Shown here piece after piece: positions 17,171 to 26,292 of a stretch of DNA of 64,000 bases. Below the pieces are notes generated by a model. That model searched no databases. It was not told the DNA's origin and saw only the letters and a program-made list of their open reading frames with translations. Numbering within the stretch: the first letter of the stretch is position 1; the number at the start of each line of letters is the position of its first letter. This DNA is from Calditerrivibrio nitroreducens DSM 19672 (GTDB lineage Bacteria > Chrysiogenota > Deferribacteres > Deferribacterales > Calditerrivibrionaceae): contig NC_014758.1 in assembly GCF_000183405.1 (NCBI RefSeq), forward strand, positions 992,001 to 1,056,000. Direction: 5' to 3'. The position numbers and the translations under genes are program-made.

Positions 17171-19802
17171 TCTTTAATTCCTCGTATATCTCAATGGCTT
17201 TTTTTAATTCCTCATCTTTACTATTTATTATTCCATCAAGTTTAAATATTGTCAATTGTTTAAATATTTTCTGGTAAATCTGAGAAGGGGGAATCCCCAA
17301 TTTTTTTAGATCGTTTCCATCTATTTCAGGCTTTATCCATCGTATCTCAGTGATATAATCTCTTATAAGCTCTTCATAATTATCACCCAAAATTGATGCT
17401 GTAAACAATATAAACTCTTCTTTTAAACCTTCAAATAGATAATATATCTCTGATCTTTTTAGATATGAAGATTTTTTTATTTTATTGGCTATGTGTTTAC
17501 TTTTGCCAAAACCTTCCATCATCCTTTTTTTTGTCTCTCTATTTAGGTCAAATCTGTCGCATATTTTTTGAAAATCGTTATTTTTTAAATCGGAAAATAG
17601 TATTAGCAATCTTACGAAATAAGGTTCCACTGTAGTATTGCATTGTACTGAATGCCATATGAGATATCTTTCGAAGTTTTCGAAAATACGTAGTTTAAGG
17701 TCGTCTAATTTGAATTTATCTATATAGAATTTCATGATTCCATAATTGGTCATCATCTTTATGGCATCAAGATAATTTGATTCGGATAGGATATATTTAG
17801 TTTCCAGAAATAATCGATTCCCCGGTATTTTATCAAAAAGGTTTAAATTGATGGCATTTTTTAAGAGTCTATTAGTATGTGGACCAATTTCAAAATTGTA
17901 TCTTACGGCAAATCTTATAGCCCGAAGACCCCGTGATGGATCATCTATAAAGCTTAAATTATGAAGTACCCTTATCTTTTTGTCGATAATATCCCTCTGT
18001 CCTCCGTAAAAATCCAGAAGTAGACCAAACGTCTTTTCATTTATCTTTATCGCCATTGCATTTATGGTAAAATCCCTTCTAAAAAGGTCATTTTTTATTG
18101 ATGATATTTCAACTTCTGGTGCAGACGCTGGCATATTGTAATATTCTGTTCTTGCGGTGGCGAAATCCAGTTTGTTTCCATCTGGTAGTATTACAACTGC
18201 AGTTTTAAACTTATCATGGATAGCAACCCGACCATTATTTCTTCGGGCAAATTCTTTAGCCAGGATGGTGGCATCTATCTCCACCACAATATCAACATCA
18301 AAATTTTCATATTTCATTAAAAGATCCCTTACGAAGCCACCCACTACATAAGCATTTAGCTCAAGTTCATCTGCAATTGTACCTATCTGTTTTAATAGAT
18401 TATAGTAGTATTCTGGTAGTCTATCTTTCAAAAGATCAGCTACGTTTCTGGATTTAAAAAATCCTGCAACTTCTGCTTTTTCATTGACAAATCTGGGCAT
18501 CTTTACGATCTCCTCCCTCATCAACCTTAGAAGATCGGTTCTTGTGATAACGCCCACAAGGGTACCATTAATTTCTATAGGTACCATTTTTTGATTTTTC
18601 AAAAGCATTATATCTTTTATCTCATCGATAGGCGTGTCAGGTGAGGCGGTATCAAATTCTATCTGCATTATAGAATCCACTGGTTCATTCTGTAGCTCAT
18701 GTTTTATACTATGGAGGATATCTCTTCTGAGAATTAAACCAACGGTTTTGCCATTTTTTACTACCGGCATTACATTTAAATTATATTTCATGAATAGATC
18801 AAATGCATCTGCGATCTTTTCACCTGTTGATACATATTTAACAGGTGATGTCATGAGATCTCGTGCATATTTCATCGGGTAAATCTGTTCGTTTATTATA
18901 TTTTTCAGTTTAGGAATGGCTTCATTTAGAGTTATATCTTTTACAATTGCACTTCCAGCATAGGGATGCCCCCCACCACCAAAGTAGTATAATATCCTTG
19001 ATATGTCTATCTTGTCGGATCTACTTCTACCGACGATTACAACTCTATCTCCGGTGCGCACCAGCAGGAAAATTGCATCAAAATTTTCCATTTCAATTAG
19101 TTTGTGTGCCAGAAAAGCTATATCTCCAAAAAATTCATCTGTATTTGCATGTGTGATACCTATAAAAAGTTTATCTATAATTAGAACGGTAGTATTAATG
19201 ATAAGCTCATTAAGAAGTAGTACCTGCTCTTTACTGAGTTCCCTTTTAACATATTCTGAAACAAGGTTTAGATCCGCTCCATGTTCCAGAAGGTATGCAG
19301 CCGCCAGTAGATCATTTGGTGTGGTTGTATTAAATGACAAAAAGCCTGTGTCTTCGTATATCCCCATCATGAGTAAAGTTGCCTCTTCTTTTGAAAGATA
19401 TACACCATTTTCTTTTAATCTTTTAACTATAATTGAAGTTGATGCACCGATCTTTTCAAGATATATTTCATCTGTATCTATATCAATGTTGTCTGTTTGA
19501 TGATGATCATATATTATTATTTTGTTTGATTTATCAATTAATTTAGAAAGATATTTTAATCTGCTTTTCATTTTACAATCAGTAATTATTAATAGATCTA
19601 TACTTTCTTTGAGTTCGTCAATGAATCTTTCGGTAGCTTTTATATATGGGATACCAAAATCGTTCTCTTCCAAAAATCTACCAACGTTGCTTTCCACGGT
19701 ATTACTGATAAAAATCTTATCGCAATTATAAAGCTTCAAAGCGGCATAAGCACTTGAGAAAGCGTCGAAATCTGGATTGTGGTGGGTGATTACTATCTTC
19801 AT
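17145..19802 (-). CDS. DHH/DHHA1 phosphoesterase, CBS pair and tRNA nucleotidyltransferase fusion
   Basis: An 885-residue multidomain protein. The first 300 residues are a DHH/DHHA1 phosphoesterase (NPDFDAFSSAYA, DHHQTDN, GGGGHPYAGSA). About 310-430 hold two CBS domains. From about 470 comes a poly(A) polymerase/CCA-adding head (GGFVRDLLM, FDVDIVVE, RRDFTINAMA, DPSRGLRAIRFA) and an RNA-binding tail. It should add nucleotides to tRNA 3' ends; in lineages with such proteins it is often the A-adding partner of a separate CC-adding enzyme. The phosphoesterase role is unknown, possibly a nuclease or nucleotidase. Its ATG overlaps the xerD stop (ATGA). Confidence 0.93.
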   Translation of the reverse strand: MKIVITHHNPDFDAFSSAYAALKLYNCDKIFISNTVESNVGRFLEENDFGIPYIKATERFIDELKESIDLLIITDCKMKSRLKYLSKLIDKSNKIIIYDHHQTDNIDIDTDEIYLEKIGASTSIIVKRLKENGVYLSKEEATLLMMGIYEDTGFLSFNTTTPNDLLAAAYLLEHGADLNLVSEYVKRELSKEQVLLLNELIINTTVLIIDKLFIGITHANTDEFFGDIAFLAHKLIEMENFDAIFLLVRTGDRVVIVGRSRSDKIDISRILYYFGGGGHPYAGSAIVKDITLNEAIPKLKNIINEQIYPMKYARDLMTSPVKYVSTGEKIADAFDLFMKYNLNVMPVVKNGKTVGLILRRDILHSIKHELQNEPVDSIMQIEFDTASPDTPIDEIKDIMLLKNQKMVPIEINGTLVGVITRTDLLRLMREEIVKMPRFVNEKAEVAGFFKSRNVADLLKDRLPEYYYNLLKQIGTIADELELNAYVVGGFVRDLLMKYENFDVDIVVEIDATILAKEFARRNNGRVAIHDKFKTAVVILPDGNKLDFATARTEYYNMPASAPEVEISSIKNDLFRRDFTINAMAIKINEKTFGLLLDFYGGQRDIIDKKIRVLHNLSFIDDPSRGLRAIRFAVRYNFEIGPHTNRLLKNAINLNLFDKIPGNRLFLETKYILSESNYLDAIKMMTNYGIMKFYIDKFKLDDLKLRIFENFERYLIWHSVQCNTTVEPYFVRLLILFSDLKNNDFQKICDRFDLNRETKKRMMEGFGKSKHIANKIKKSSYLKRSEIYYLFEGLKEEFILFTASILGDNYEELIRDYITEIRWIKPEIDGNDLKKLGIPPSQIYQKIFKQLTIFKLDGIINSKDEELKKAIEIYEELKNADEKNLH

Positions 19803-20692
19803 TTATTTCTCATTTTGAATCTTGGATGAAATTGTTCCAATATGCTTCTTACCTTGTTATCAGTTATGTGTGTGTATATTTCAGTGGTTGCGATGTCAGA
19901 ATGTCCCAGAAGAAGTTGTATGGTTCTCAGGTCAGCCCCATTGGTTAGAAGGTGGGTGGCAAAGGAGTGTCTTAATGTGTGGGGGGAAATATCTTTTTTT
20001 ATACCTGCTTTTTTACAATACTTTTTTATTAGCATCCAGCAGTATACTCTGGTGAGGGGTGCAGAGTTTTTATTCAGGAAGAGAAAACCATTATCTTTCT
20101 CTTTGATAAAATATCTATGTCTTACTTCTATGTATTGTTTTAATTCATCTTGTAATGATTGATAGATAGGTAGAAAACGCTGCTTTGAACCTTTTCCTAC
20201 AACAGAAACAATACCCCTTTTAAAATCTATATCTGATGTTTTACATTTCACCAATTCACTCACTCGCATCCCTGTGGAGTAGAAGGTTTTAAGAATAATA
20301 TTATCTCTATAACCTGTAGGGGTGCTTTTGTCTGGCGCATTTATCAAAGCTTCCACCTCTTCAAAATTGAGAAATTTTGGTAGTTTTTCCCACTTTTTTG
20401 GTTTGCTGATGGATGCCACAGGATTTTTATCAAATATCTTTTCCTGTATCAAAAAATCATAAAATGCAGAAATACCTGAAAGATTTCTCAGGATCGATTC
20501 TATGGAAAGCCCTTTTTTTCTAAGATGTGACATGTAGCTTACCAGATCGGATGGGGTCAGGTTATAATCTTTAGTAAATCTGGTTAGTTCCATCAGGTCT
20601 CTTTTGTAAGCCTCTATCGAGTTTTCAGATAGGGAGAGGTCATATTTCATATAATGCTGGAATCTTTTGACTAATTCTTCTGTAATTTCCAT
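19799..20692 (-). CDS. tyrosine recombinase XerC/XerD
   Basis: A 297-residue Xer recombinase with the full catalytic set: Arg143 (TGMRVSEL), Lys167 (GKGSK), His238 and Arg241 (HTLRHSFATHLL), His264 (LGHSDIATT) and the nucleophile Tyr273 (EIYTH). The N-terminal SAM-like DNA-binding domain is intact. It resolves chromosome dimers at a dif site with FtsK. I see no second xer gene or dif site here, so XerC, XerD or a single XerH-like role is undecided. It is first in the minus-strand operon that runs to era; no integrase-type cargo surrounds it. Confidence 0.92.
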   Translation of the reverse strand: MEITEELVKRFQHYMKYDLSLSENSIEAYKRDLMELTRFTKDYNLTPSDLVSYMSHLRKKGLSIESILRNLSGISAFYDFLIQEKIFDKNPVASISKPKKWEKLPKFLNFEEVEALINAPDKSTPTGYRDNIILKTFYSTGMRVSELVKCKTSDIDFKRGIVSVVGKGSKQRFLPIYQSLQDELKQYIEVRHRYFIKEKDNGFLFLNKNSAPLTRVYCWMLIKKYCKKAGIKKDISPHTLRHSFATHLLTNGADLRTIQLLLGHSDIATTEIYTHITDNKVRSILEQFHPRFKMRNK

Positions 20693-20784
20693 AAAAATAG
20701 TAATTTATTCTCCTTTGATCTCTTTATATGTATATCACGAAATTTTCTAATTATCAATAGGATCACCCGATGTTAAAAAATATC

Positions 20785-20812
20785 TTGAAAATAGATGAAA
20801 ATTTTATATAGT
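20785..20812 (+). promoter_or_regulatory. candidate promoter of the ftsEX operon
   Basis: TTGAAA (20785-20790), 16 bases, TATAGT (20807-20812). The ATG of the first gene begins only 6 bases after the -10 box and has no Shine-Dalgarno site, so the transcript could be leaderless if this promoter is used. Confidence 0.4.
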
Positions 20813-20817
20813 TAGCT

Positions 20818-21036
20818 ATGGTTAATAAAACGTTGAATTCTAATATCACCTATAATGGTAAAGTTTATCACGTGCAAACCGAAATTGTTGGGGATAAAGT
20901 ATTGACTCAGATCTTTTTTAAAGGTAAAATTTTATTTTCCTATCGGTCGGATTTTGTGGATTTTCAGACTACAAATAAACAGCACAGAACAGCTGAAGCT
21001 GCTATATTGAAGGGTAAAGTAAACATAAATGATTAA
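20818..21036 (+). CDS. small conserved protein of unknown function at the head of the ftsEX operon
   Basis: A 72-residue protein with the motif ITYNGKVYHVQTE (about 10-22) and a beta-rich middle (TQIFFKGKILFSYRSDF). I recall similar uncharacterised small proteins with a GK-YHVQTE motif in delta-proteobacteria, but no function is known. There is no signal peptide or membrane segment. It overlaps ftsE by 8 bases, so co-expression with the division genes is likely. There is no clear ribosome site before the ATG. Confidence 0.7.
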   Translation: MVNKTLNSNITYNGKVYHVQTEIVGDKVLTQIFFKGKILFSYRSDFVDFQTTNKQHRTAEAAILKGKVNIND

Positions 21037-21724
21037 ATTTTTTAATGTCACTGTAAACTTTTACGGTGAAAAAAGGGCACTGGATAATGTCACATTTGAT
21101 GTGAAAAAAGGTGAATTTGTATACATAACTGGTGAGAGTGGTGCAGGTAAATCCACATTATTGAGACTTATTTATGCCGATTTGCTTCCAACTAAAGGGG
21201 TTGTGTTGGTTTCTAATAAAGACATAAGCCACATAAGTAAGCATAGCATCCCTTACTTGAGAAGAAATATAGGTGTGGTTTTTCAGGATTATAAGCTACT
21301 AGAAGATAAGACTGTATATGAAAATGTTAAAATGGCTCTTGACATCTTCTATCTTCAAAAAAAGTCTGTGGAAAATCGAATATTGCCATTATTGAGAAGG
21401 CTTGGAATATACAGTAGAAGGGAAACTCTGGTAAGAAAGCTTTCAGGAGGGGAAAAACAGAGGGTTGCGATAGCTAGGGCACTTATAAATGAACCATCAA
21501 TAATACTTGCTGATGAACCAACCGGAAATCTTGATAAAGAAAGGGCTGAAGATATTATCGAATTACTGCGTGATACTGTGGAGATGGGTGCCACGGTAAT
21601 GGTAGCCACCCATGATAAATATCTCATTGATAAACATAAAGGTCGAATAATAGAATTAAAACAAGGACAGTTGGTAAATGACTCTGAAAAAACAGGAACT
21701 ACAGAAACTACTGATCTTAATTAA
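21029..21724 (+). CDS. ftsE: cell division ATP-binding protein FtsE
   Basis: A 231-residue ABC ATPase with Walker A GESGAGKST (about 35-43), a VVFQDYKLL Q-loop, the signature LSGGEKQR, Walker B ILADEPTG and an H-loop ATHD. FtsE pairs with FtsX to transmit ATP hydrolysis across the membrane to wall-hydrolase activators at the septum. The gene overlaps both neighbours, by 8 bases upstream and 47 downstream, as in a tightly coupled operon. Confidence 0.94.
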   Translation: MIKFFNVTVNFYGEKRALDNVTFDVKKGEFVYITGESGAGKSTLLRLIYADLLPTKGVVLVSNKDISHISKHSIPYLRRNIGVVFQDYKLLEDKTVYENVKMALDIFYLQKKSVENRILPLLRRLGIYSRRETLVRKLSGGEKQRVAIARALINEPSIILADEPTGNLDKERAEDIIELLRDTVEMGATVMVATHDKYLIDKHKGRIIELKQGQLVNDSEKTGTTETTDLN

Positions 21725-22598
21725 AAGAGGTTTTTTACTTTTTAAATCAAATATGGCAATAAATATAACCTCTATAGTGACTATAATTACAGCTCTATAT
21801 ATTTTTTTCATTTTTTTCGTTTTAAGCTACTCTGTGGATAATTTTTTTGGCAAGCTTGTCAATGTTCAGAATATCAGAGGATATATAACTGATTCGGCTC
21901 CACAGGATAAAATTAATGCACTTATAAAAAGACTAAGTAGCTTGAAGAGTGTTGGTGAAGTCAAATTTTATAAAAGTAAAGACTCCTATGAATACCTTAA
22001 AAAGTCTTATATGAGTGAAAAATATCTTGAACTCTTACCAGAAGAATTTTTTCCATCTTTCATAGAGGTTACCCTTAAAAGTAGTTATCAGGAGATAAAG
22101 TTTGTAAAAGAGATTGAAGGGGAGCTTATGAAATCTGATATAATAAACATTACATCGTTTGGAGAAAAATGGCTTTTAAATTTTTTATCCATAAAAGTTG
22201 GGCTTAAAATATTTGTCATGATCCTTACTGCTTTATTATCCATTTCCATTGGTTCTGTGATCTATAATACAATAAATTTGAAGTTATTTAAATTTAAAGA
22301 TGAGATAAAGATATATAGCCTTGTGGGAGCCACCAGGAGTTTCATAATTACACCATTTGTTGTTGCTTCGATAATAGAGATGACTGTCTCATTTTTGATG
22401 GCTTTTGTACTACAATTTATTACCTTTTACTTTATTAGGCACTTTTTCCTCGATAAATTAGGGGTTGTTTTTCTTTTGTCACCATCTATGTATATTGTAT
22501 TATCAATATTTTTTATAATGACTTTAATATCTGTGATTGCTTCCATTTTATCTGTCCTTTCATTCCTGGATAAAAATCTCGGAGCTATTGGTGAATAA
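21678..22598 (+). CDS. ftsX: cell division membrane protein FtsX
   Basis: A 306-residue FtsX with one membrane segment near 26-52, a periplasmic domain (about 55-170) and three segments near 175-200, 220-255 and 268-295, the usual four-pass plan. The conserved LVGATRSFIITPF precedes the third segment. The periplasmic part should bind the EnvC-like protein encoded next. The annotated ATG overlaps ftsE by 47 bases and has a weak ribosome site; an ATG at 21753 is a possible but less likely start. Confidence 0.92.
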   Translation: MTLKKQELQKLLILIKRGFLLFKSNMAINITSIVTIITALYIFFIFFVLSYSVDNFFGKLVNVQNIRGYITDSAPQDKINALIKRLSSLKSVGEVKFYKSKDSYEYLKKSYMSEKYLELLPEEFFPSFIEVTLKSSYQEIKFVKEIEGELMKSDIINITSFGEKWLLNFLSIKVGLKIFVMILTALLSISIGSVIYNTINLKLFKFKDEIKIYSLVGATRSFIITPFVVASIIEMTVSFLMAFVLQFITFYFIRHFFLDKLGVVFLLSPSMYIVLSIFFIMTLISVIASILSVLSFLDKNLGAIGE

Positions 22599-23751
22599 AT
22601 TCTGTCTGATATTTATTCTCTTTTTTCCATTAATTACTTTTTCTGCTGGAGATAAAAAGGAGATTATAGAATCCAACAATGATTTAATGCTACTGAAAAA
22701 AGAGATTGAGAAAGAGAAAAGTGAAATAAAGAAAATAGATCAATCGAAAATTTCAGTTAACCTAAAGTTAAAAGCGATAGAGAAAGAGATTGCTTTTAAT
22801 GAAGCAGTACTTTCTGAAATAAATAAACAATACATAAAAATCAAAGGGAATCAACAATTGATCGGGGAGAAGATAGATATTTTAACACGTGACATTGAAG
22901 TTCTTATGAAAGAGGTCAGGAAAGGTAATATCTATTTAGTCGATAACAGAGGTATAATCAATCTAAAGTTACTTATTTTCTCCAGAAGCTATCATGAGAT
23001 GATAAAAAATCTTGAGATCATAGAAAAAGTAAATATTAAACTTAAAGATAAAATTTCACAGATAGCAATGAAGAAGAAAGAGATTGAGGAACTGAATAAA
23101 CAGTTTGCTGAAAAATCAAAAGAATTGGAAAATCTTAAAAAAATTAAATGGGAGGTTTTAAGAGAGCTTCAAAATCAAAAAGTGATTTATACACAGACAC
23201 TTGCAGTTTTAGATGTTGATAAAAAACATAAAGAATCTTATTATTCCATTCTTCAGTCAAGGTATGAGGAACTTAATAAGAGAATTCTGGAGGTTGAAAA
23301 GGAAAATAGAAATAGCAATTTTACTCCATCTGGTACCGGATTTGGTAAATTGAAAGGGTTTCTGGATTGGCCGGTGAAGGGGAGAATAGTGGAGGGGTTT
23401 GGTGTAAAATATGTGGAGTCTCTTAAAACGGAAATATACAACAAAGGGGTTAAGATAGAGGTTAATGGAGATGGTTTTGTAAGATCTGTACATGATGGTG
23501 TCGTAAAATATGTAGATTGGATAAAAGGTTATGGAAACTTAGTTATTATTTCTCATCCTGATGATTTTTATACTATTTATGCCAATATTGATGATGTTCT
23601 GGTAAAAAATGGTCAAAAGGTTACAAAAGGTGAAAAAATTGGTATAATTGATGTTGACATAAAAGAGGTTCAGCATTATCTTTACTTTGAAATTAGAAAA
23701 AATAACAATGCACTAAATCCTCAAGAGTGGCTTAAAAAGGAGGCAACATGA
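22591..23751 (+). CDS. EnvC-like murein hydrolase activator (degenerate M23/LytM)
   Basis: A 386-residue secreted protein. The GTG at 22591 is chosen because GGAG precedes it and it starts a signal peptide (VNKFCLIFILFFPLITFSAG); it overlaps the ftsX stop by 8 bases. Two coiled-coil stretches (about 20-230) precede a LytM domain (about 265-385). The zinc ligands expected of an active M23 peptidase are missing: YNKGVKIEV stands where H-x3-D belongs and YTIYA and YLYFEIR replace the His motifs. So it should activate amidases rather than cut wall itself, as E. coli EnvC does with FtsEX. Confidence 0.9.
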   Translation: MNKFCLIFILFFPLITFSAGDKKEIIESNNDLMLLKKEIEKEKSEIKKIDQSKISVNLKLKAIEKEIAFNEAVLSEINKQYIKIKGNQQLIGEKIDILTRDIEVLMKEVRKGNIYLVDNRGIINLKLLIFSRSYHEMIKNLEIIEKVNIKLKDKISQIAMKKKEIEELNKQFAEKSKELENLKKIKWEVLRELQNQKVIYTQTLAVLDVDKKHKESYYSILQSRYEELNKRILEVEKENRNSNFTPSGTGFGKLKGFLDWPVKGRIVEGFGVKYVESLKTEIYNKGVKIEVNGDGFVRSVHDGVVKYVDWIKGYGNLVIISHPDDFYTIYANIDDVLVKNGQKVTKGEKIGIIDVDIKEVQHYLYFEIRKNNNALNPQEWLKKEAT

Positions 23752-25085
23752 AAAATAGATTTAGTAAGTCTTTTATAATATTAGGTATAGGGCTTATTCT
23801 GGTATTAGGTATTTTTGCTTTTGTAAAGACAAAAACTGTATACGCCCAGAAAGGAGTAAGTAAATTTCAATATCTTGAAATATTTTCTGATGCCCTTGAC
23901 ATTATAGAAAGAAAGTATGTGGAGCCGATTGATACTAAAAAGTTAATTCAAGGGGCAATTAAGGGTATGTTAAATGAGCTTGATCCACATTCTAATTATA
24001 TGGATGAAAAATCATTCGAAAATTTTAAAACGGAGATAAAAGGTGAGTTTGGGGGGCTTGGAATCACGATTGGAATAAAAGATAAGGTTTTGACTATTAT
24101 TGCACCTATTGAGGACACACCAGCTTATAGAGCTGGTTTAAAAGCTGGAGATAAAATCATCAAAATAGATGGAAAGCCCACCTCAAACATAACAATTGAT
24201 GAAGCTGTAAATAAACTAAGAGGAACACCTGGTACATCTGTGACGATTACTATACTTAGAAGCTCAATGCAAAAGCCTTTTGATGTCACTATTGTAAGGG
24301 AAATTATTAAAGTTAAGACAGTCAAGTTTATGAAGAAAGATGATATAGGGTATCTAAGACTCACCCAGTTTAATGAATCTGCATCTTCTGAGCTATCAGA
24401 AGCACTTGATAAACTTAAAAAAGATGGTGTTAAAGGGTTAATTCTTGATCTCAGGAATAATCCTGGTGGGCTTCTGGATGAAGCTGTTAATGTGGCATCT
24501 ATCTTTATACAGCCTGGAAAAACAGTTGTTTTTACGAAAGAGAGAAATGAAAAAAATAACATGTATTTAAAATCTAAAAATATGAGTGTGTCTGAATATG
24601 AACTTCCTATGGTTGTTTTAATCAATGGAGGTAGTGCTTCTGCGTCTGAAATAGTATCTGGCGCTTTACAGGATTACAAAAGGGCAGTGATAATGGGTAC
24701 TACGAGCTTTGGGAAAGCTTCAGTACAGACTACTTTTAATCTCAGTGATGGTTCTGCCATTAAGCTTACCACTGCGAAGTATTATACCCCCACAGGTAGA
24801 TCGATCCAGGGGGTAGGTATAAAGCCAGATGTGGAGGTAAAATCGGGTGAAATTGTGTACAAAGAAGATAATATGAATATAAGGGAGAGTGATCTTGAGA
24901 ATCATTTAATCGGTGATGAAGAAAAGAAGAACATTACTAATAATCAAATTTCAGATAATAAAACTATTAATGATAATATAACTTTTTCAGATCTTGATAA
25001 AATAGATTTTGATAAAGATCTTCAATTAAAATATGCTTATGATTTCTTGAAAGGTATTCTTATATATGGCAAAAAAACGAATTAA
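23748..25085 (+). CDS. carboxy-terminal processing protease (S41, CtpA/Prc)
   Basis: A 445-residue S41 protease with a signal peptide or anchor (about 8-28), an N-terminal region with the family motif LDPHSNYM, a PDZ domain (about 90-175) and a catalytic domain with NNPGGLLDEA, the Ser motif GGSASASEI and the Lys in TSFGKASVQ. It trims C-terminal tails of periplasmic proteins; Ctp/Prc enzymes often control levels of wall hydrolases. The gene overlaps its upstream neighbour as ATGA and the next by 20 bases, consistent with a joint role in wall remodelling. Confidence 0.95.
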   Translation: MKNRFSKSFIILGIGLILVLGIFAFVKTKTVYAQKGVSKFQYLEIFSDALDIIERKYVEPIDTKKLIQGAIKGMLNELDPHSNYMDEKSFENFKTEIKGEFGGLGITIGIKDKVLTIIAPIEDTPAYRAGLKAGDKIIKIDGKPTSNITIDEAVNKLRGTPGTSVTITILRSSMQKPFDVTIVREIIKVKTVKFMKKDDIGYLRLTQFNESASSELSEALDKLKKDGVKGLILDLRNNPGGLLDEAVNVASIFIQPGKTVVFTKERNEKNNMYLKSKNMSVSEYELPMVVLINGGSASASEIVSGALQDYKRAVIMGTTSFGKASVQTTFNLSDGSAIKLTTAKYYTPTGRSIQGVGIKPDVEVKSGEIVYKEDNMNIRESDLENHLIGDEEKKNITNNQISDNKTINDNITFSDLDKIDFDKDLQLKYAYDFLKGILIYGKKTN

Positions 25086-26292
25086 TAAAACTAAATCAAA
25101 TAAGATACCGTCTGCCTTAGTGGTGGGCGGTATCTTTTTTTTGCTTGTAGCTGTTATTTTTTTACTAATTGTGAATTTAAAAGTGGATAGATTAAAAAAA
25201 GAATATGAGAGCGTCAATGCGGAAGAAGTCAAAACCAATAAAAAATTAAACATAGATATCAATGAAAGACTGAAGATCTTTCTTTTTGATCATGAAATAA
25301 ATAAAGATCGTTTGAAATTTTTATCTGAGCAGAAGAGTGGAAATAATATATACTATAAATACAAAATGCTTCTAACAGATGCAGAGTTTCAGGCTATAAA
25401 ACCTGCTCTTACAAGCTTCTTTAGGACAAATGGTTTTACTTCCCATGATAACGATAAGGATATGATTTTTGAAAGGGATGGCATTGTTGTGGATATTTTT
25501 GTAGACATCCTTGAGATTTATAATGCGTCGAAAGAAAATGATGTAGAAAATAAAGAGATGGTAAAAGAACCAAAAGCTGATTTCAAGAAAGATGTTAAAA
25601 TAAACAGTAAAAATTCTAAAATAGAGCCTAAACACAGGCTTGCAATTATTCTTGATGATTCAGGTCAGAATTTGGAACTTGCACGAAAAGTGTTGTCTAT
25701 GAAGTATCCTGTTGTTTTATCTATTTTGCCTTATACCCAGTATGATAGGGAAACTGCGGATCTTGCCAGGAAATATAAAAGGGAGTTTTTTTTGCATCAA
25801 CCAATGGAGCCAAAATCTTATCCTGATACCAATCCTGGAAAGGGGGCTATCCTTTTAAACATGCCTAAGTCTGTCATAGAAGTAACGATAAAAGAGAATA
25901 TCAATAGATTGGAGGGGGTAGATGGTGTGAATAACCATATGGGATCAGCATTTACTGAAAATGCGGATAAGATGAAGGAAGCCTTAGATACGATTAAGGA
26001 TTATACGAAAATTTTTGTTGATAGCCATACTACGCCAGACACCGTAGCTTATGAAGTTTGCAAAAAAACAGAGGGTTTGAAATGTGGAATTAGTAAGAGA
26101 TTTATAGATAATAGCGCAGATAAAGATTATATAACAAACAAATTGTATGAAGCAGCAGGCTTCCTCAAATCGCAGGATGTTATAGTAATAGGTCATTTAA
26201 GAAATAATACAGTGGATGTTCTGGAGGATGTACTACCACAGCTTGAAAAGATGGGGGTCAGGATCGTTACGATAAGTGAGGTGGTAAACTAA
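25066..26292 (+). CDS. divergent polysaccharide deacetylase (YibQ-like)
   Basis: A 408-residue protein with a membrane anchor (about 15-40), a poorly conserved middle and a C-terminal domain from about 190 with LAIILDDSG, FFLHQPMEP, NNHMGSAFT and FVDSHTT, typical of the divergent polysaccharide deacetylase family. The His/Asp set suggests a metal-dependent carbohydrate esterase, but no substrate is established. In E. coli the homologue yibQ lies next to envC, and the same link is seen here. It overlaps ctpA by 20 bases and tsaD by 1. Confidence 0.9.
   Translation: MAKKRINKTKSNKIPSALVVGGIFFLLVAVIFLLIVNLKVDRLKKEYESVNAEEVKTNKKLNIDINERLKIFLFDHEINKDRLKFLSEQKSGNNIYYKYKMLLTDAEFQAIKPALTSFFRTNGFTSHDNDKDMIFERDGIVVDIFVDILEIYNASKENDVENKEMVKEPKADFKKDVKINSKNSKIEPKHRLAIILDDSGQNLELARKVLSMKYPVVLSILPYTQYDRETADLARKYKREFFLHQPMEPKSYPDTNPGKGAILLNMPKSVIEVTIKENINRLEGVDGVNNHMGSAFTENADKMKEALDTIKDYTKIFVDSHTTPDTVAYEVCKKTEGLKCGISKRFIDNSADKDYITNKLYEAAGFLKSQDVIVIGHLRNNTVDVLEDVLPQLEKMGVRIVTISEVVN

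Noticed and set aside
19003-19500. Long plus-strand open frame inside the DHH-CBS-CCA gene
   Set aside because: It lies antisense to conserved DHH-domain motifs; its residue pattern is a frame shadow.
19799-20692. Tyrosine recombinase as a sign of a mobile element
   Set aside because: It has Xer-type motifs, sits in a housekeeping operon, and there are no attachment-site repeats or cargo genes nearby.
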